Source: Hanstruepera marina
Lineage (GTDB): Bacteria > Bacteroidota > Bacteroidia > Flavobacteriales > Flavobacteriaceae
Assembly (NCBI RefSeq): GCF_019880635.1
Contig: NZ_JAINVX010000007.1
Location: 1 to 64,000 of the forward strand
Length of the DNA: 64,000 nucleotides
Reading direction: 5' to 3'
Position 1 is the stretch's first letter, and each line of letters starts with the position of its first letter. The notes beneath the pieces were generated by a model that saw only the letters and a list, made by a program, of their open reading frames with translations, made no database searches and was not told the origin of the DNA. Below are positions 37,562-46,381 of the stretch, piece after piece. A program made the position numbers and the translations under genes.

Positions 37562-38403
37562 TAAAAGCTATGTATTAATGAAAAATCTGAATATTGATTT
37601 TTTGGAGCAGTTGAAAAATTGTAACTGGAAGTATGTTTGCCAAATTCAACATGCCTAATGTATTTATACAAAATAGCATATAATTCGTCGTCTTTTTCTA
37701 TGTCGCCCAGTAAAATTAAATTAATAGTTTCTGGATCTAGTTGTAGTTGTTCGAAAGTAAAAAGAACATAATAAATAAAATCTTCTTTAGTTTGAAACTC
37801 GAAAGAATTATAAAGTTTAAGAGCACCTTTATCAACTACTATGATTTGAAAATAACATTCATAAATATTTAAAACTACTTTTGTAGAATTTGATTGTCGT
37901 TCACTCTGTAATATCTGGTCGATTAAAATACTGGAAACGTGGTTGTAAGTAAAACTACCAAATTTTTCATATATGTAGTTATTGATGTTTACATAAGGAA
38001 CATACACGCTTACAGAATTATTGGCTTCAATAGTATCGTAGGTTATAAAATCTGATTTTAATATTTTAGAATTAAATTTTAAATAATCAGCAATTTGGTT
38101 CTCGTTGAATAATGCTTTAGGAACTATTGTAGCAAGTTCATTTACATGAACAACTTGAATACTTTGGAAGTTTTGTTGTAATGTTTCTTCTACCAAAAAC
38201 TGATCTTTAAGTATATCAAGCAATCTAAACGGTGTAACACGTTTGTCAAATTTAATATGATTGAGATACGTGATAGTTTTGTTTGTCAGGTTTAAAACAC
38301 AAAAAGAAAGTCCATTCAAACTAATTTGAATGGACAAGCTATTATTTGTTGTTTTATTTAATTTGTTATTCGCTATCGCCATAAGTTTTTGGCCAGTTTC
38401 CAT
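37561..38403 (-). CDS. DUF3822 family protein
   Basis: A 280-residue protein typical of Bacteroidota, found next to rsmD in many members; an alternative ATG lies at 38382. Sequence features (SLSIQISLNGLSFCVLNLT; SVYVPYVNINNYIYEKFG; VVLNIYECYFQIIVVDKGALKLYNSFEF) suggest a duplicated RNase H/actin-like fold. The start overlaps the upstream membrane-protein gene. Function not established; coupling to rsmD hints at a ribosome- or envelope-linked role, which is only inference. Confidence 0.8.
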   Translation of the reverse strand: METGQKLMAIANNKLNKTTNNSLSIQISLNGLSFCVLNLTNKTITYLNHIKFDKRVTPFRLLDILKDQFLVEETLQQNFQSIQVVHVNELATIVPKALFNENQIADYLKFNSKILKSDFITYDTIEANNSVSVYVPYVNINNYIYEKFGSFTYNHVSSILIDQILQSERQSNSTKVVLNIYECYFQIIVVDKGALKLYNSFEFQTKEDFIYYVLFTFEQLQLDPETINLILLGDIEKDDELYAILYKYIRHVEFGKHTSSYNFSTAPKNQYSDFSLIHSF

Positions 38404-39106
38404 TGGTTTTTACCTCTGTCATAGAGCCAACTTTTAGAGCATCCCCATTAACACCATCAACAGAAACCACTTCGTTTTCTTGGGCTATTAAATCTTTATC
38501 TTGATCATGTAAGATTACAGCTTTTTTTACTGAAGCTTCAAATACTGGTATTTTAACAGCATCTTCTTCTAAAAATCCAGCATCCATTTCAAATTTTGTT
38601 CCTTCTGGAGCAGTAGGAACAAACATCATAGATTTATATCTGTCAGATGATTTAAATAAAGAGTCTTTAACAGAAACGAAGTCTAGAGTATCAATTAAAG
38701 TAATTTCTTTCATTGTTTCAACGCCACCATATCGTTTTGTCAATTCTTCATCTAAAACCAATGTGTCACGACGTTGTGTAATTGTATATTGTGCCGTATC
38801 GATAAATTTAACTAATCCATCAAAGTCTTTAGCAAACTTACCTGTTACTTGTCTGTGGGCTAATTGAGAGTCACGAATATCAACTAAACGCTCAATAACT
38901 TGTGCATAACGTTTATTTTTAACTTTGTTGAATTGGATAGGCTCATAAACAGACATAAAAGTTTGGTAACCTAAAAACCCAATCACTACCCAAAGCAAGA
39001 TTACTAGAACAGGTTTAAATTTAGCAGGTATAAATTTATCAACTAGCCAAACCAAACCAATGGTAATAAGAATTACAGCTACTACTAGGAGAATTATTGT
39101 TAACAT
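38366..39106 (-). CDS. Membrane protein of unknown function
   Basis: A 246-residue protein with two N-terminal membrane helices (TIILLVVAVILITIGLVWLV and VLVILLWVVIGFLGYQTFM), followed by a ~195-residue soluble part with charged and beta segments (RYAQVIERLVDIRDSQLAHRQ; FAKDFDGLVKFIDTAQYTI). It overlaps the DUF3822 gene and leads the operon with rsmD. Conserved in Flavobacteriaceae as far as I recall, without known function. Confidence 0.75.
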   Translation of the reverse strand: MLTIILLVVAVILITIGLVWLVDKFIPAKFKPVLVILLWVVIGFLGYQTFMSVYEPIQFNKVKNKRYAQVIERLVDIRDSQLAHRQVTGKFAKDFDGLVKFIDTAQYTITQRRDTLVLDEELTKRYGGVETMKEITLIDTLDFVSVKDSLFKSSDRYKSMMFVPTAPEGTKFEMDAGFLEEDAVKIPVFEASVKKAVILHDQDKDLIAQENEVVSVDGVNGDALKVGSMTEVKTNGNWPKTYGDSE

Positions 39107-39137
39107 AGTGTTTAATTAAATTAATTAAGGTTGTACG

Positions 39138-39145
39138 CAAATCTA
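39138..39145 (-). promoter_or_regulatory. Candidate -7 box of the membrane protein-DUF3822-rsmD operon
   Basis: Minus strand TAGATTTG, about 32 bp ahead of the ATG at 39106. No clear -33 box. Confidence 0.4.
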
Positions 39146-39191
39146 CAATTTTTTTTTAATCGTAAAAGCCTATGCGACCAAAAATCATTGT

Positions 39192-39199
39192 TATCTTTG
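39192..39199 (+). promoter_or_regulatory. Candidate -7 box of the helicase gene
   Basis: TATCTTTG, exact TAnnTTTG match, 28 bp ahead of the ATG at 39228; divergent from the box at 39138. Confidence 0.4.
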
Positions 39200-39227
39200 A
39201 TGAAAATAAAAAAATCAATCAGCTTTA

Positions 39228-40652
39228 ATGAATTCTAGCGAATTTTATTCACTTGTAAAACAGCAATTTCCCTTTCAACCAACATTAAAACAAGACATCG
39301 TTTTACAACAATTAGCAGATTTTATTTTTTCAAAAACCAAAAACAGCCTATTTCTATTAAAAGGCTATGCCGGAACGGGTAAAACAACCATAATAGGCAG
39401 TATAGTAACTAACTTATGGAAAGCCAAAAAAAGTGCCGTGCTTATGGCGCCAACGGGTCGGGCAGCTAAAGTGATTTCAAACTATTCGGGTAAAGAAGCT
39501 TTTACCATTCATAAGAAAATATATTTCCCCAAAAAGGAAAAAAGTGGTGGTGTAAAATTTATTTTACAACCCAACAAGCACAAAAATACCATTTTTATTG
39601 TGGATGAAGCCTCTATGATTCCTGATACACCTGGTGAGTCTAAATTGTTTGAAAATGGTTCTTTGCTCGATGATTTAATGCAATATGTTTATTCTGGCCA
39701 TAATTGCAAATTGTTGTTAATAGGTGATGCAGCCCAACTACCTCCTGTAAAGTTAGATTTAAGTCCTGCTTTAAATGAAAACACTTTAGGTTTAAATTAC
39801 AACAAGGAAGTAACCAAAATGGAGCTAGACGAAGTTGTTAGGCAAGAATTAGAATCGGGAATACTTGTTAATGCTACTAATTTACGAGAATCACTATCCA
39901 ACTCCTTTACAGATGGTTTTCAATTTAATTTAAATGGCTACAACGATATTATTAGACTTATTGATGGCCATGAAATAATGGAGGCCATTAATGATGCTTA
40001 CAGTACATTGGGTAATGAGGAAACAACAATTATAGTAAGAAGTAATAAACGAGCTAATTTATATAATCAGCAAATAAGAGAGCGTATTTTGTTTAATGAA
40101 AATGAAATATCTGCTGGCGATTATTTAATGGTGGTTAAGAATAATTATTACTGGATAAAGCCAACTACAGAGGCTGGTTTTATAGCCAATGGCGATATTA
40201 TTGAGATTCTAGAGATATTCAGCATTAAGGAATTATATGGCTTTCGCTTTGCAGAGGTTAAAGTTAAAATGGTAGATTATCCTAGAATGCGACCTTTTGA
40301 AACAGTATTGTTATTAGATACCATAAATGCTGAAACCCCGTCATTAACTTATGAGGACTCAAATAGGTTATACCAAGAGGTGATGAAGGATTTTCAAAAT
40401 GAAAAAAGCAACTATAAAAAGTTTTTAGGAGTTAAAAACAATAAGTATTTTAATGCTTTACAAGTAAAATTCTCCTATGCAATAACTTGTCATAAGTCGC
40501 AAGGAGGTCAATGGCACACTGTTTTTGTAGAACAACCTTACTTGCCCGATGGTATAACAATAGATTATTTAAGATGGTTGTACACTGCAGTAACGAGAGC
40601 ACAGGAGCGGTTATACTTAATTGGGTTTAAGGATAGCTTTTTTATGGAATAA
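39228..40652 (+). CDS. RecD-like superfamily 1 DNA helicase
   Basis: A 474-residue ATPase. Motif I is GYAGTGKTT (46-54), motif II VDEASMIPD, motif III GDAAQLPPV, and the UvrD/RecD C-terminal motifs are YAITCHKSQGGQW and LYTAVTRAQERLYLIG. It is annotated in Bacteroidota as ATP-dependent RecD-like DNA helicase; nuclease residues are absent, so it probably unwinds or translocates on DNA during repair. Alone in its transcription unit. Exact pathway unknown. Confidence 0.88.
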   Translation: MNSSEFYSLVKQQFPFQPTLKQDIVLQQLADFIFSKTKNSLFLLKGYAGTGKTTIIGSIVTNLWKAKKSAVLMAPTGRAAKVISNYSGKEAFTIHKKIYFPKKEKSGGVKFILQPNKHKNTIFIVDEASMIPDTPGESKLFENGSLLDDLMQYVYSGHNCKLLLIGDAAQLPPVKLDLSPALNENTLGLNYNKEVTKMELDEVVRQELESGILVNATNLRESLSNSFTDGFQFNLNGYNDIIRLIDGHEIMEAINDAYSTLGNEETTIIVRSNKRANLYNQQIRERILFNENEISAGDYLMVVKNNYYWIKPTTEAGFIANGDIIEILEIFSIKELYGFRFAEVKVKMVDYPRMRPFETVLLLDTINAETPSLTYEDSNRLYQEVMKDFQNEKSNYKKFLGVKNNKYFNALQVKFSYAITCHKSQGGQWHTVFVEQPYLPDGITIDYLRWLYTAVTRAQERLYLIGFKDSFFME

Positions 40653-40690
40653 TTTTTTACCCTTTGTAAAAAGGTTCTATTTAAATATTC

Positions 40691-40698
40691 TATTTTTG
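40691..40698 (+). promoter_or_regulatory. Candidate -7 box of kdsB
   Basis: TATTTTTG, exact match, 23 bp ahead of the ATG. A TTTG lies at 40663-40666, with a 24-bp spacer, longer than ideal. Confidence 0.4.
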
Positions 40699-40721
40699 AA
40701 GTATAAATATAATAGCAAATT

Positions 40722-41453
40722 ATGAAAATAATAGCCATGATACCTGCTCGATATGCAGCCTCGCGTTTTCCTGGGAAACTCATGCAGGATTTAGAAGGGA
40801 AACCGGTTATTTTACGTACCTATGAAGCAACTGTAAAAACAGCGTTGTTTGATGATGTTTTTGTGGTTACAGATAGTTCTATTATTTATGATGAAATAGT
40901 AAATAATGGAGGACAGGCTATTATGAGCAAGAAAGAGCATGAGTGTGGTAGTGATAGAATAGCAGAAGCTGTGGAGTTTATGAATGACGTTGATATAGTA
41001 GTAAACGTTCAAGGTGATGAACCTTTTACTGAAGTTGAGTCGCTCAAGAAGTTAATTGCTGTATTTAAGGATGATGATGATAAGGAAATAGATTTAGCCT
41101 CATTAATGGTGCATATTACTGACCAAGATGAGATAAATAACCCAAACACGGTTAAGGTAATTGTTGATAATAACAACTTTGCTTTATATTTTTCAAGAAG
41201 CCCAATTCCTTACCCTCGAGATAAGTCGGTAGTGGTAAAATATCATAAACACAAGGGAGTATATGCATTTAGAAGAGAGGCTTTATTAGATTTTTATCGT
41301 TTGCCAATGTTGTCTTTAGAAGCTTCAGAGAAAATAGAATGCATTAGATATTTGGAATACAGTAAGAAAATTAAAATGGTAGAAACCCATATTCAAGGTG
41401 TGGAAATTGATACACCTGAAGATTTGGAACGGGCAAAAAAATTGTGGAAATAG
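40722..41453 (+). CDS. kdsB: 3-deoxy-manno-octulosonate (or 8-amino-Kdo) cytidylyltransferase
   Basis: A 243-residue nucleotidyltransferase that couples CTP to Kdo to give CMP-Kdo for lipopolysaccharide core synthesis in the cytoplasm. Signatures: [14 protein letters not shown] (nucleotide loop), [18 protein letters not shown] (metal-binding Asp), [24 protein letters not shown], and EGxEID-like [20 protein letters not shown] at the end. In Shewanella the KdsB paralogue beside kdnAB activates 8-amino-Kdo instead. The kdnB-like gene nearby raises the same possibility here. Its 3' end overlaps the next gene by 10 bases. Confidence 0.93.
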   Translation: MKIIAMIPARYAASRFPGKLMQDLEGKPVILRTYEATVKTALFDDVFVVTDSSIIYDEIVNNGGQAIMSKKEHECGSDRIAEAVEFMNDVDIVVNVQGDEPFTEVESLKKLIAVFKDDDDKEIDLASLMVHITDQDEINNPNTVKVIVDNNNFALYFSRSPIPYPRDKSVVVKYHKHKGVYAFRREALLDFYRLPMLSLEASEKIECIRYLEYSKKIKMVETHIQGVEIDTPEDLERAKKLWK

Positions 41454-42145
41454 ATTATAAACATATTAAAGTAATAGGTTTTGATGCCGATGATACCCTG
41501 TGGGTAAACGAAACCTATTTTCGTGATGCTGAAATAGCTTTTGCAAAGCTGTTGTCACCTTACGAAACCATGAATAAAATAGACCAGGAGCTTTTTAAAA
41601 TGGAAATGAAAAACCTGTCGCTATATGGTTATGGTGTTAAGGGGTTTGTGTTATCCATGGTTGAAATGGCATTGGAATTATCCAATTATTCAGTATCGAA
41701 CAAAACTATTGATGCTATTTTAAATATCGGTAAGGACATGATAAATAAACCAGTGGAATTGTTGGAAGGAGTAGAAGAGGTTTTAAAGAATTTGTCGAAA
41801 AACTATAGGCTTATTGTTGCCACTAAAGGTGATTTATTAGATCAAGAACGGAAATTAGAAAAGTCAGGATTGTTGGATTATTTTCATCATATAGAGGTGT
41901 TGAGTGACAAAAAAGAAGACAATTATTCAAAATTGTTAAATCACCTAGATATAAAGCCGTCAGAATTTTTAATGGTAGGTAATTCATTAAAGTCAGATAT
42001 TTTACCACTCATTAATATTAAAGCGCATGCCATTCATATTCCGTTTCATACAACTTGGGCACATGAACAAGTGAGCGACGAAGAGAAAAATGGTAAAGCC
42101 TATAAAACTATAAATAGTTTGTTGGAATTAAATGAACTTTTGTAG
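41444..42145 (+). CDS. HAD superfamily hydrolase
   Basis: A 233-residue HAD phosphatase. Motif I is GFDADDTLW (nucleophile and acid/base Asp), motif II VATKGD, motif [15 protein letters not shown] and [12 protein letters not shown]; a helical cap lies between residues ~25 and 95. The start is a GTG inside the end of kdsB (10-base overlap); no ATG occurs before the essential motif I, so GTG is well supported. Translational coupling to kdsB suggests a sugar-phosphate or nucleotide substrate, but none can be named. Confidence 0.82.
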   Translation: MEIDYKHIKVIGFDADDTLWVNETYFRDAEIAFAKLLSPYETMNKIDQELFKMEMKNLSLYGYGVKGFVLSMVEMALELSNYSVSNKTIDAILNIGKDMINKPVELLEGVEEVLKNLSKNYRLIVATKGDLLDQERKLEKSGLLDYFHHIEVLSDKKEDNYSKLLNHLDIKPSEFLMVGNSLKSDILPLINIKAHAIHIPFHTTWAHEQVSDEEKNGKAYKTINSLLELNELL

Positions 42146-42214
42146 TGTTTATGAAGAATTAAAGAATGTAGAAAACAAAGTTTGAATTAATAAAGGTATA
42201 TCCAACTATGTTTT

Positions 42215-42222
42215 TATTTTTG
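42215..42222 (+). promoter_or_regulatory. Candidate -7 box of the kdnB-like gene
   Basis: TATTTTTG, 17 bp ahead of the ATG. No well-spaced -33 box. Confidence 0.35.
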
Positions 42223-42239
42223 TTAAAGAATACAATTAC

Positions 42240-43322
42240 ATGAGTTACAAAAATTACCCTATGGTCTCTCGAGTTATATTTGGAAGAGGCAGTTTTAATC
42301 AGTTAGGAGATATTATTGCTCCAAAGCGTCGTAATATTAAAGCGCCTTTTATATTTCTTGTAGATGATGTTTTTAAAGGTAATTCTTGGTTAACCTCAAG
42401 GATTCCATTGGCTTATCAAGATAAGTTAATATATGTTCCAACTGAAGAGGAACCAAAAACTTCGCAAGTAGATAAACTAACTGAAGAAATTATACTTTCA
42501 TTTAACGAAAGACCTTCAGGAATTATAGGAGTTGGAGGTGGTACAACCATGGATTTGGCCAAAGCTGTATCCATTATGTTAACCAATGATGGTTCGGCTA
42601 AAGACTATCAAGGGTGGGATTTAGTGAAAAATCCAGCTATTTATCATGTTGGTATTCCTACAATTTCTGGTACAGGAGCAGAGGTTTCTAGAACTACTGT
42701 GTTGACAGGACCAGAAAGAAAGTTGGGAATTAACTCAGATTATACACCGTTTGACCAGGTTATTCTTGACCCAGAGTTAACTAAGGATGTCCCTAAAGAA
42801 CAATGGTTTTTTACGGGTATGGATTGTTATATTCATTGCATTGAATCGTTAAACGGAACGTTTTTAAACGCTTTTAGTAAGAGTTATGGAGAGAAGGCTT
42901 TAGAACTTTGTTTAGAAATATTTCTTGAAAATAGTTTAACTGCTGAAGAAGCTCAAGATAAATTAATGATGGCTTCTTGGCATGGCGGCATGAGTATAGC
43001 GTATTCTCAAGTAGGAGTAGCTCATGCCATGAGTTATGGATTAGGGTACTTATTGGGAACCAAACATGGTATTGGAAACTGTATAGTTTTTGATCATTTA
43101 GAAGAATATTACCCAGAAGGTGTCAAGATTTTTAAGGATATGAAAGCTAAACATGATATTGAATTGCCGCAAGGCCTTTGTGCCGATTTAAGTGATGCAG
43201 AATTCGATATTATGATTGATGTCGCTTTAAGCTTGGAACCTTTGTGGGAAAATGCCATTGGTAAAAATTGGAAAAAGAAAGTTACAAGAGAGAAATTAAA
43301 ATCACTTTACTCAAAAATGTAA
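42240..43322 (+). CDS. kdnB: Iron-containing alcohol dehydrogenase, KdnB-like (Kdo 8-oxidase)
   Basis: A 360-residue group III metal-dependent alcohol dehydrogenase. The nucleotide-binding GVGGGTTMDLAKAVS, TISGTGAEVS, the metal ligands in GMDCYIHCIESLNG, HAMSYGLGY and KHGIGN are all present. Length and the pattern HVGIPTISGTGAEVSRT with the long YYPEG tail resemble KdnB of Shewanella, which oxidises C8 of Kdo as the first step to 8-amino-3,8-dideoxy-Kdo. kdsB is two genes upstream. The partner aminotransferase KdnA is not in the window, so the specific function is inferred. Confidence 0.7.
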   Translation: MSYKNYPMVSRVIFGRGSFNQLGDIIAPKRRNIKAPFIFLVDDVFKGNSWLTSRIPLAYQDKLIYVPTEEEPKTSQVDKLTEEIILSFNERPSGIIGVGGGTTMDLAKAVSIMLTNDGSAKDYQGWDLVKNPAIYHVGIPTISGTGAEVSRTTVLTGPERKLGINSDYTPFDQVILDPELTKDVPKEQWFFTGMDCYIHCIESLNGTFLNAFSKSYGEKALELCLEIFLENSLTAEEAQDKLMMASWHGGMSIAYSQVGVAHAMSYGLGYLLGTKHGIGNCIVFDHLEEYYPEGVKIFKDMKAKHDIELPQGLCADLSDAEFDIMIDVALSLEPLWENAIGKNWKKKVTREKLKSLYSKM

Positions 43323-43323
43323 T

Positions 43324-43872
43324 ATGAGACGGTTGGCCAAATTCATCTATTTTAAACTATTGGGTTGGAAGGTAGTTGGCAACACAAATATGTCTCAAGA
43401 CACAATAAAAAAAGCTGTTTTAATAGCCGTGCCACACACCAGTTGGCATGATTTTTATATTGGACTTCTTTTACGCCAAGTAATTGGAGTTAAAGCAAAT
43501 TTCATAGGAAAGAAAGAGCTGTTCGTTGGACCATTTGGCTGGTATTTAAAATCCATTGGTGGAGCTCCTGTTGATAGAAGTTCAAATGAAAATAAAGTTG
43601 ATGCTATAGCAAAATTATTTCAAGAACGCGATGAGTTTCGTTTAGCACTTGCTCCTGAAGGTACACGGAAAAAAGTAGAAAAATGGCGTACAGGATTTTA
43701 TTATATAGCTAAAGTAGCTAAAGTGCCTATAATTATGTTTACCCTTGATTTTGGAAAAAAACAAAATAAAATTTCAGAGCCATTTTATCCTACAAATGAT
43801 ATGGAAGCCGATTTTGCTTTTATGAAAAAATTCTACGAAGGCGTTAAAGGTAAAATTCCAGAGTATTCGTAA
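43324..43872 (+). CDS. PlsC-type acyltransferase
   Basis: A 182-residue member of the glycerol-3-phosphate/1-acyl-glycerol-3-phosphate acyltransferase superfamily, shorter than PlsC itself. The HX4D motif is PHTSWHDFY, the second block GKKELFVGPFGWYLKSIGGAPVDRS, the third APEGTRKK. No membrane helix is evident. It starts one base behind the kdnB-like stop, so cotranscription is certain; with kdsB nearby a role in lipid A or another envelope lipid is plausible. Confidence 0.85.
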   Translation: MRRLAKFIYFKLLGWKVVGNTNMSQDTIKKAVLIAVPHTSWHDFYIGLLLRQVIGVKANFIGKKELFVGPFGWYLKSIGGAPVDRSSNENKVDAIAKLFQERDEFRLALAPEGTRKKVEKWRTGFYYIAKVAKVPIIMFTLDFGKKQNKISEPFYPTNDMEADFAFMKKFYEGVKGKIPEYS

Positions 43873-43906
43873 CAATTTGGCATAAAATTTGTCAAATATA
43901 GTATAA

Positions 43907-43960
43907 GGATAAATGAAACATAAAGTAAACTTTTTTGTCCCTAAAAAGAAACATTTATCC
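43907..43960 (+). other. Long-range inverted repeat behind the acyltransferase gene
   Basis: ggataaatg (43907-43915) and catttatcc (43952-43960) are perfect 9-base inverted copies separated by 36 bases, directly ahead of the terminator at 43967. It may be part of the 3' untranslated structure or a small RNA. No other support. Confidence 0.4.
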
Positions 43961-43966
43961 AAAAGA

Positions 43967-43990
43967 AAAGCTACTTAACAAGTAGCTTTT
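43967..43990. terminator. Bidirectional rho-independent terminator
   Basis: Stem aaaagctactt / aagtagctttt with a 2-3 base loop and T runs on both strands, between two convergent genes. Confidence 0.88.
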
Positions 43991-43996
43991 TCGTTT

Positions 43997-45481
43997 TTAT
44001 TCCTCAACTTTAAAGTTTTTCATATCTTCTAGAGGTTCCAATACATTGTAATCGGACCAAATTGAAGGGTCGTATTTTTTAATATTTTGAAATTCAATAG
44101 CTTTGGTTTGTACAGCATTTTGGTAATCCGAAGAAATAATATCATCAATCTCCATAGTTAGCATTTCAGAGCGCTCTTTAAAAACACCCTCAATTTTAAA
44201 ATTAAACGCTACTTTATTATTGCTGTTATCATTATCAATAAACTTAATAGGTCTGTTAACATAAAAATACCGGTCAACCTGCTCACTAATGTAATAGGGG
44301 TAGTATAAGCCATTATCTCGTTTTTTGTATGATATGGATCCCGACTTGTTTTGCTCGACATATTTTATACCTAAAATAAGACGTAAATTCAGTTTCTCAC
44401 CAACACGCCCTTCATAAAACTTATAATCTGCTCGTATTATGGCAAATGTTTCATTGGAAATATATAATGTTCCCACATATTTTGCCGAACCTCGTTTAGG
44501 CTTAAAATTTATGATGTAAACTATTTCATTATTTAAAAAAGTAAGGTCTTTTAGTTCATATTTATATTTTTTGCTTTCAGTTACGAAATCCAATTCAGGT
44601 TCGTCACCAGAGAAAATGCTATTTTTTATCATGCCAAATGTGGCGTTTTTTACATTGTTTGCTGAGTTTATGCTGTCACCCATTTTGTCACTTCTATTGT
44701 CTAACGATACAGAATCGGAAACTTTAAACCATCCAGACTTTACGGTGTACACTTTATCTCTATCTAAATGATTTAGTACAATGTCATTGCCCTTTTCGGC
44801 TAATTTCTCCAAAGATTGGTCGTTTCTTTCGTCTAAAAGCCTTACCGATTTTTCCACATCTAGTTTGGCTTTGTTAGCATTCAAAATATATAGTGTGGCA
44901 ATGGCATCAGTATACTGCTTGGATTTATTGTTTATTAGTGATTGTTCTAAAGCATCAAAATCTTTGTTAAAGGCTTCAAGTTGTTTTTTCTTAAAGCTTG
45001 ATGATTTTTCTATTTCAAAATCAGCAGTTTTTCCAACTATATAATCTGTACGCCTTCCAAAGAATTTAATTGCCTGTAAATCTACTTTATAGTTTTTGTT
45101 TAAGTTTTTGTTTACATAATACATTATAGAATCTACACCGAGTTTCCGGTCTGTTACATACACTTCAGAAAGTTCATTTAGATGTTCTTTAAGTATATAA
45201 TCCTGCGATATGAATTCTTGCAGTTGCATTCCTAATTTTTCGTAACCCAGACATGAAATAGTTACAGAGTCTGTAGCTTTAAAATCTGCGGTAGAAATTG
45301 AAAAATTACCTTCATCATTAGAAATTACACCATAATTTTCACCAATTTGAATGGTAGCAAATGGAATGGGTTCAGATTTTTCAGAAAGTATTTTGCCAGA
45401 AATGCTTTGAGAAAAACTAGATAAGGTAAAGGTTAGTAAAAACAAAAGACTGTAAATTAGGTTAATGTTTCTAAATGTCAT
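43997..45481 (-). CDS. Exported protein with CarboxypepD_reg-like domain
   Basis: A 494-residue protein with a signal peptide (SLLFLLTFTLSSFSQ). Residues ~26-95 form a carboxypeptidase regulatory-like beta-sandwich (ISGKILSEKSEPIPFATIQIGE...GVISNDEGNFSIS...ISCLGYE), the domain seen at the start of TonB-dependent receptors. The remainder is beta-rich (YVGTLYISNETFAIIRADYKFYEG; YYPYYISEQVDRYFYVNRP) and resembles the non-receptor Bacteroidota proteins with this domain. No TonB plug is present. Function unknown; probably periplasmic or outer-membrane. Confidence 0.78.
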   Translation of the reverse strand: MTFRNINLIYSLLFLLTFTLSSFSQSISGKILSEKSEPIPFATIQIGENYGVISNDEGNFSISTADFKATDSVTISCLGYEKLGMQLQEFISQDYILKEHLNELSEVYVTDRKLGVDSIMYYVNKNLNKNYKVDLQAIKFFGRRTDYIVGKTADFEIEKSSSFKKKQLEAFNKDFDALEQSLINNKSKQYTDAIATLYILNANKAKLDVEKSVRLLDERNDQSLEKLAEKGNDIVLNHLDRDKVYTVKSGWFKVSDSVSLDNRSDKMGDSINSANNVKNATFGMIKNSIFSGDEPELDFVTESKKYKYELKDLTFLNNEIVYIINFKPKRGSAKYVGTLYISNETFAIIRADYKFYEGRVGEKLNLRLILGIKYVEQNKSGSISYKKRDNGLYYPYYISEQVDRYFYVNRPIKFIDNDNSNNKVAFNFKIEGVFKERSEMLTMEIDDIISSDYQNAVQTKAIEFQNIKKYDPSIWSDYNVLEPLEDMKNFKVEE

Positions 45482-45536
45482 GACAAGTTTTGTTAATATA
45501 ACGTTAGTAATCGTTAATTGTTTCCTATAAAAATAA

Positions 45537-45563
45537 AAATCCTAAACGAGATGTTTAGGATTT
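45537..45563 (-). terminator. Terminator of yebC
   Basis: Stem aaatcctaaac / gtttaggattt with a 5-base loop, followed by T on the minus strand, 26 bp behind the yebC stop. Confidence 0.85.
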
Positions 45564-45588
45564 TTTGATTTATTTATCTGGGATTTTT

Positions 45589-46335
45589 TTAATCTGTAGT
45601 TTCTTCCATAGTGTGATACACGTTTTGAACATCATCATCCTCTTCTAGTTTTTCTAGTAATTTTTCAACATCAGCAGCTTGTTCGGCATTTAAAGATTTG
45701 GTGACTTGAGGAATACGTTCAAATCCAGAAGATAAAATGTCAATGTTATTTTCTTCTAAATACGATTGTATTTTTCCAAAACTTTCAAAAGGCGCATAGA
45801 TCATAACGCTATTCACTTGGTTGCCATCAGCATCTTCATCGGTATCTTCAAAAATTTCTTCAACACCAAAATCTATGAGTTCTAACTCCAATTCTTCCAA
45901 ATCAAGTTCCTCACCTTTAATTTTAAAATTACAGGTATGGTCAAACATAAAAACAACAGAACCTGAAGTACCTAGACTGCCATCGCACTTGTTAAAATAA
46001 CTTCTAACATTGGCAACGGTTCTTGTATTGTTATCTGTTGCAGTTTCAACTAAAACGGCTATACCGTGCGGAGCATAACCCTCAAAAATTACTTCTTTAT
46101 AATCGCCTTGGCTTTTATCGCTCGCACGTTTAATAGCACGTTCAATATTGTCCTTTGGCATGTTTACGGCTTTTGCATTTTGTATAACGGCACGTAATCG
46201 TGAATTGCTGTCAGGATCAGGGCCGCCTTCTTTAACAGCCATAACAATATCCTTACCAATTCTTGTAAAGGCCTTGCTCATAGCAGACCAACGTTTCATT
46301 TTTCGTGCTTTACGAAACTCAAAAGCTCTTCCCAT
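45589..46335 (-). CDS. yebC: YebC/TACO1 family protein
   Basis: A 248-residue member of the YebC/PmpR family. MGRAFEFRKARKMKRWSAMSKAFTRIGKDI and the following GGPDPDSNSRLRAVIQNAKAVNMPKDNIERAI are the family N-terminus; EVIFEGYAPHGIAVLVETATDNNTRTVA and NKCDGSLGTSGSVVFMFDH are also typical. The family acts in translation of difficult (for example proline-rich) stretches and has been described as a transcription regulator. It has its own terminator and a possible -7 box (TAAATTTG, 46373-46366). Confidence 0.93.
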   Translation of the reverse strand: MGRAFEFRKARKMKRWSAMSKAFTRIGKDIVMAVKEGGPDPDSNSRLRAVIQNAKAVNMPKDNIERAIKRASDKSQGDYKEVIFEGYAPHGIAVLVETATDNNTRTVANVRSYFNKCDGSLGTSGSVVFMFDHTCNFKIKGEELDLEELELELIDFGVEEIFEDTDEDADGNQVNSVMIYAPFESFGKIQSYLEENNIDILSSGFERIPQVTKSLNAEQAADVEKLLEKLEEDDDVQNVYHTMEETTD

Positions 46336-46381
46336 ATTCTGTTAATTTTTTAAAAATTCTAGTGACAAATTTAAAAAAAAC

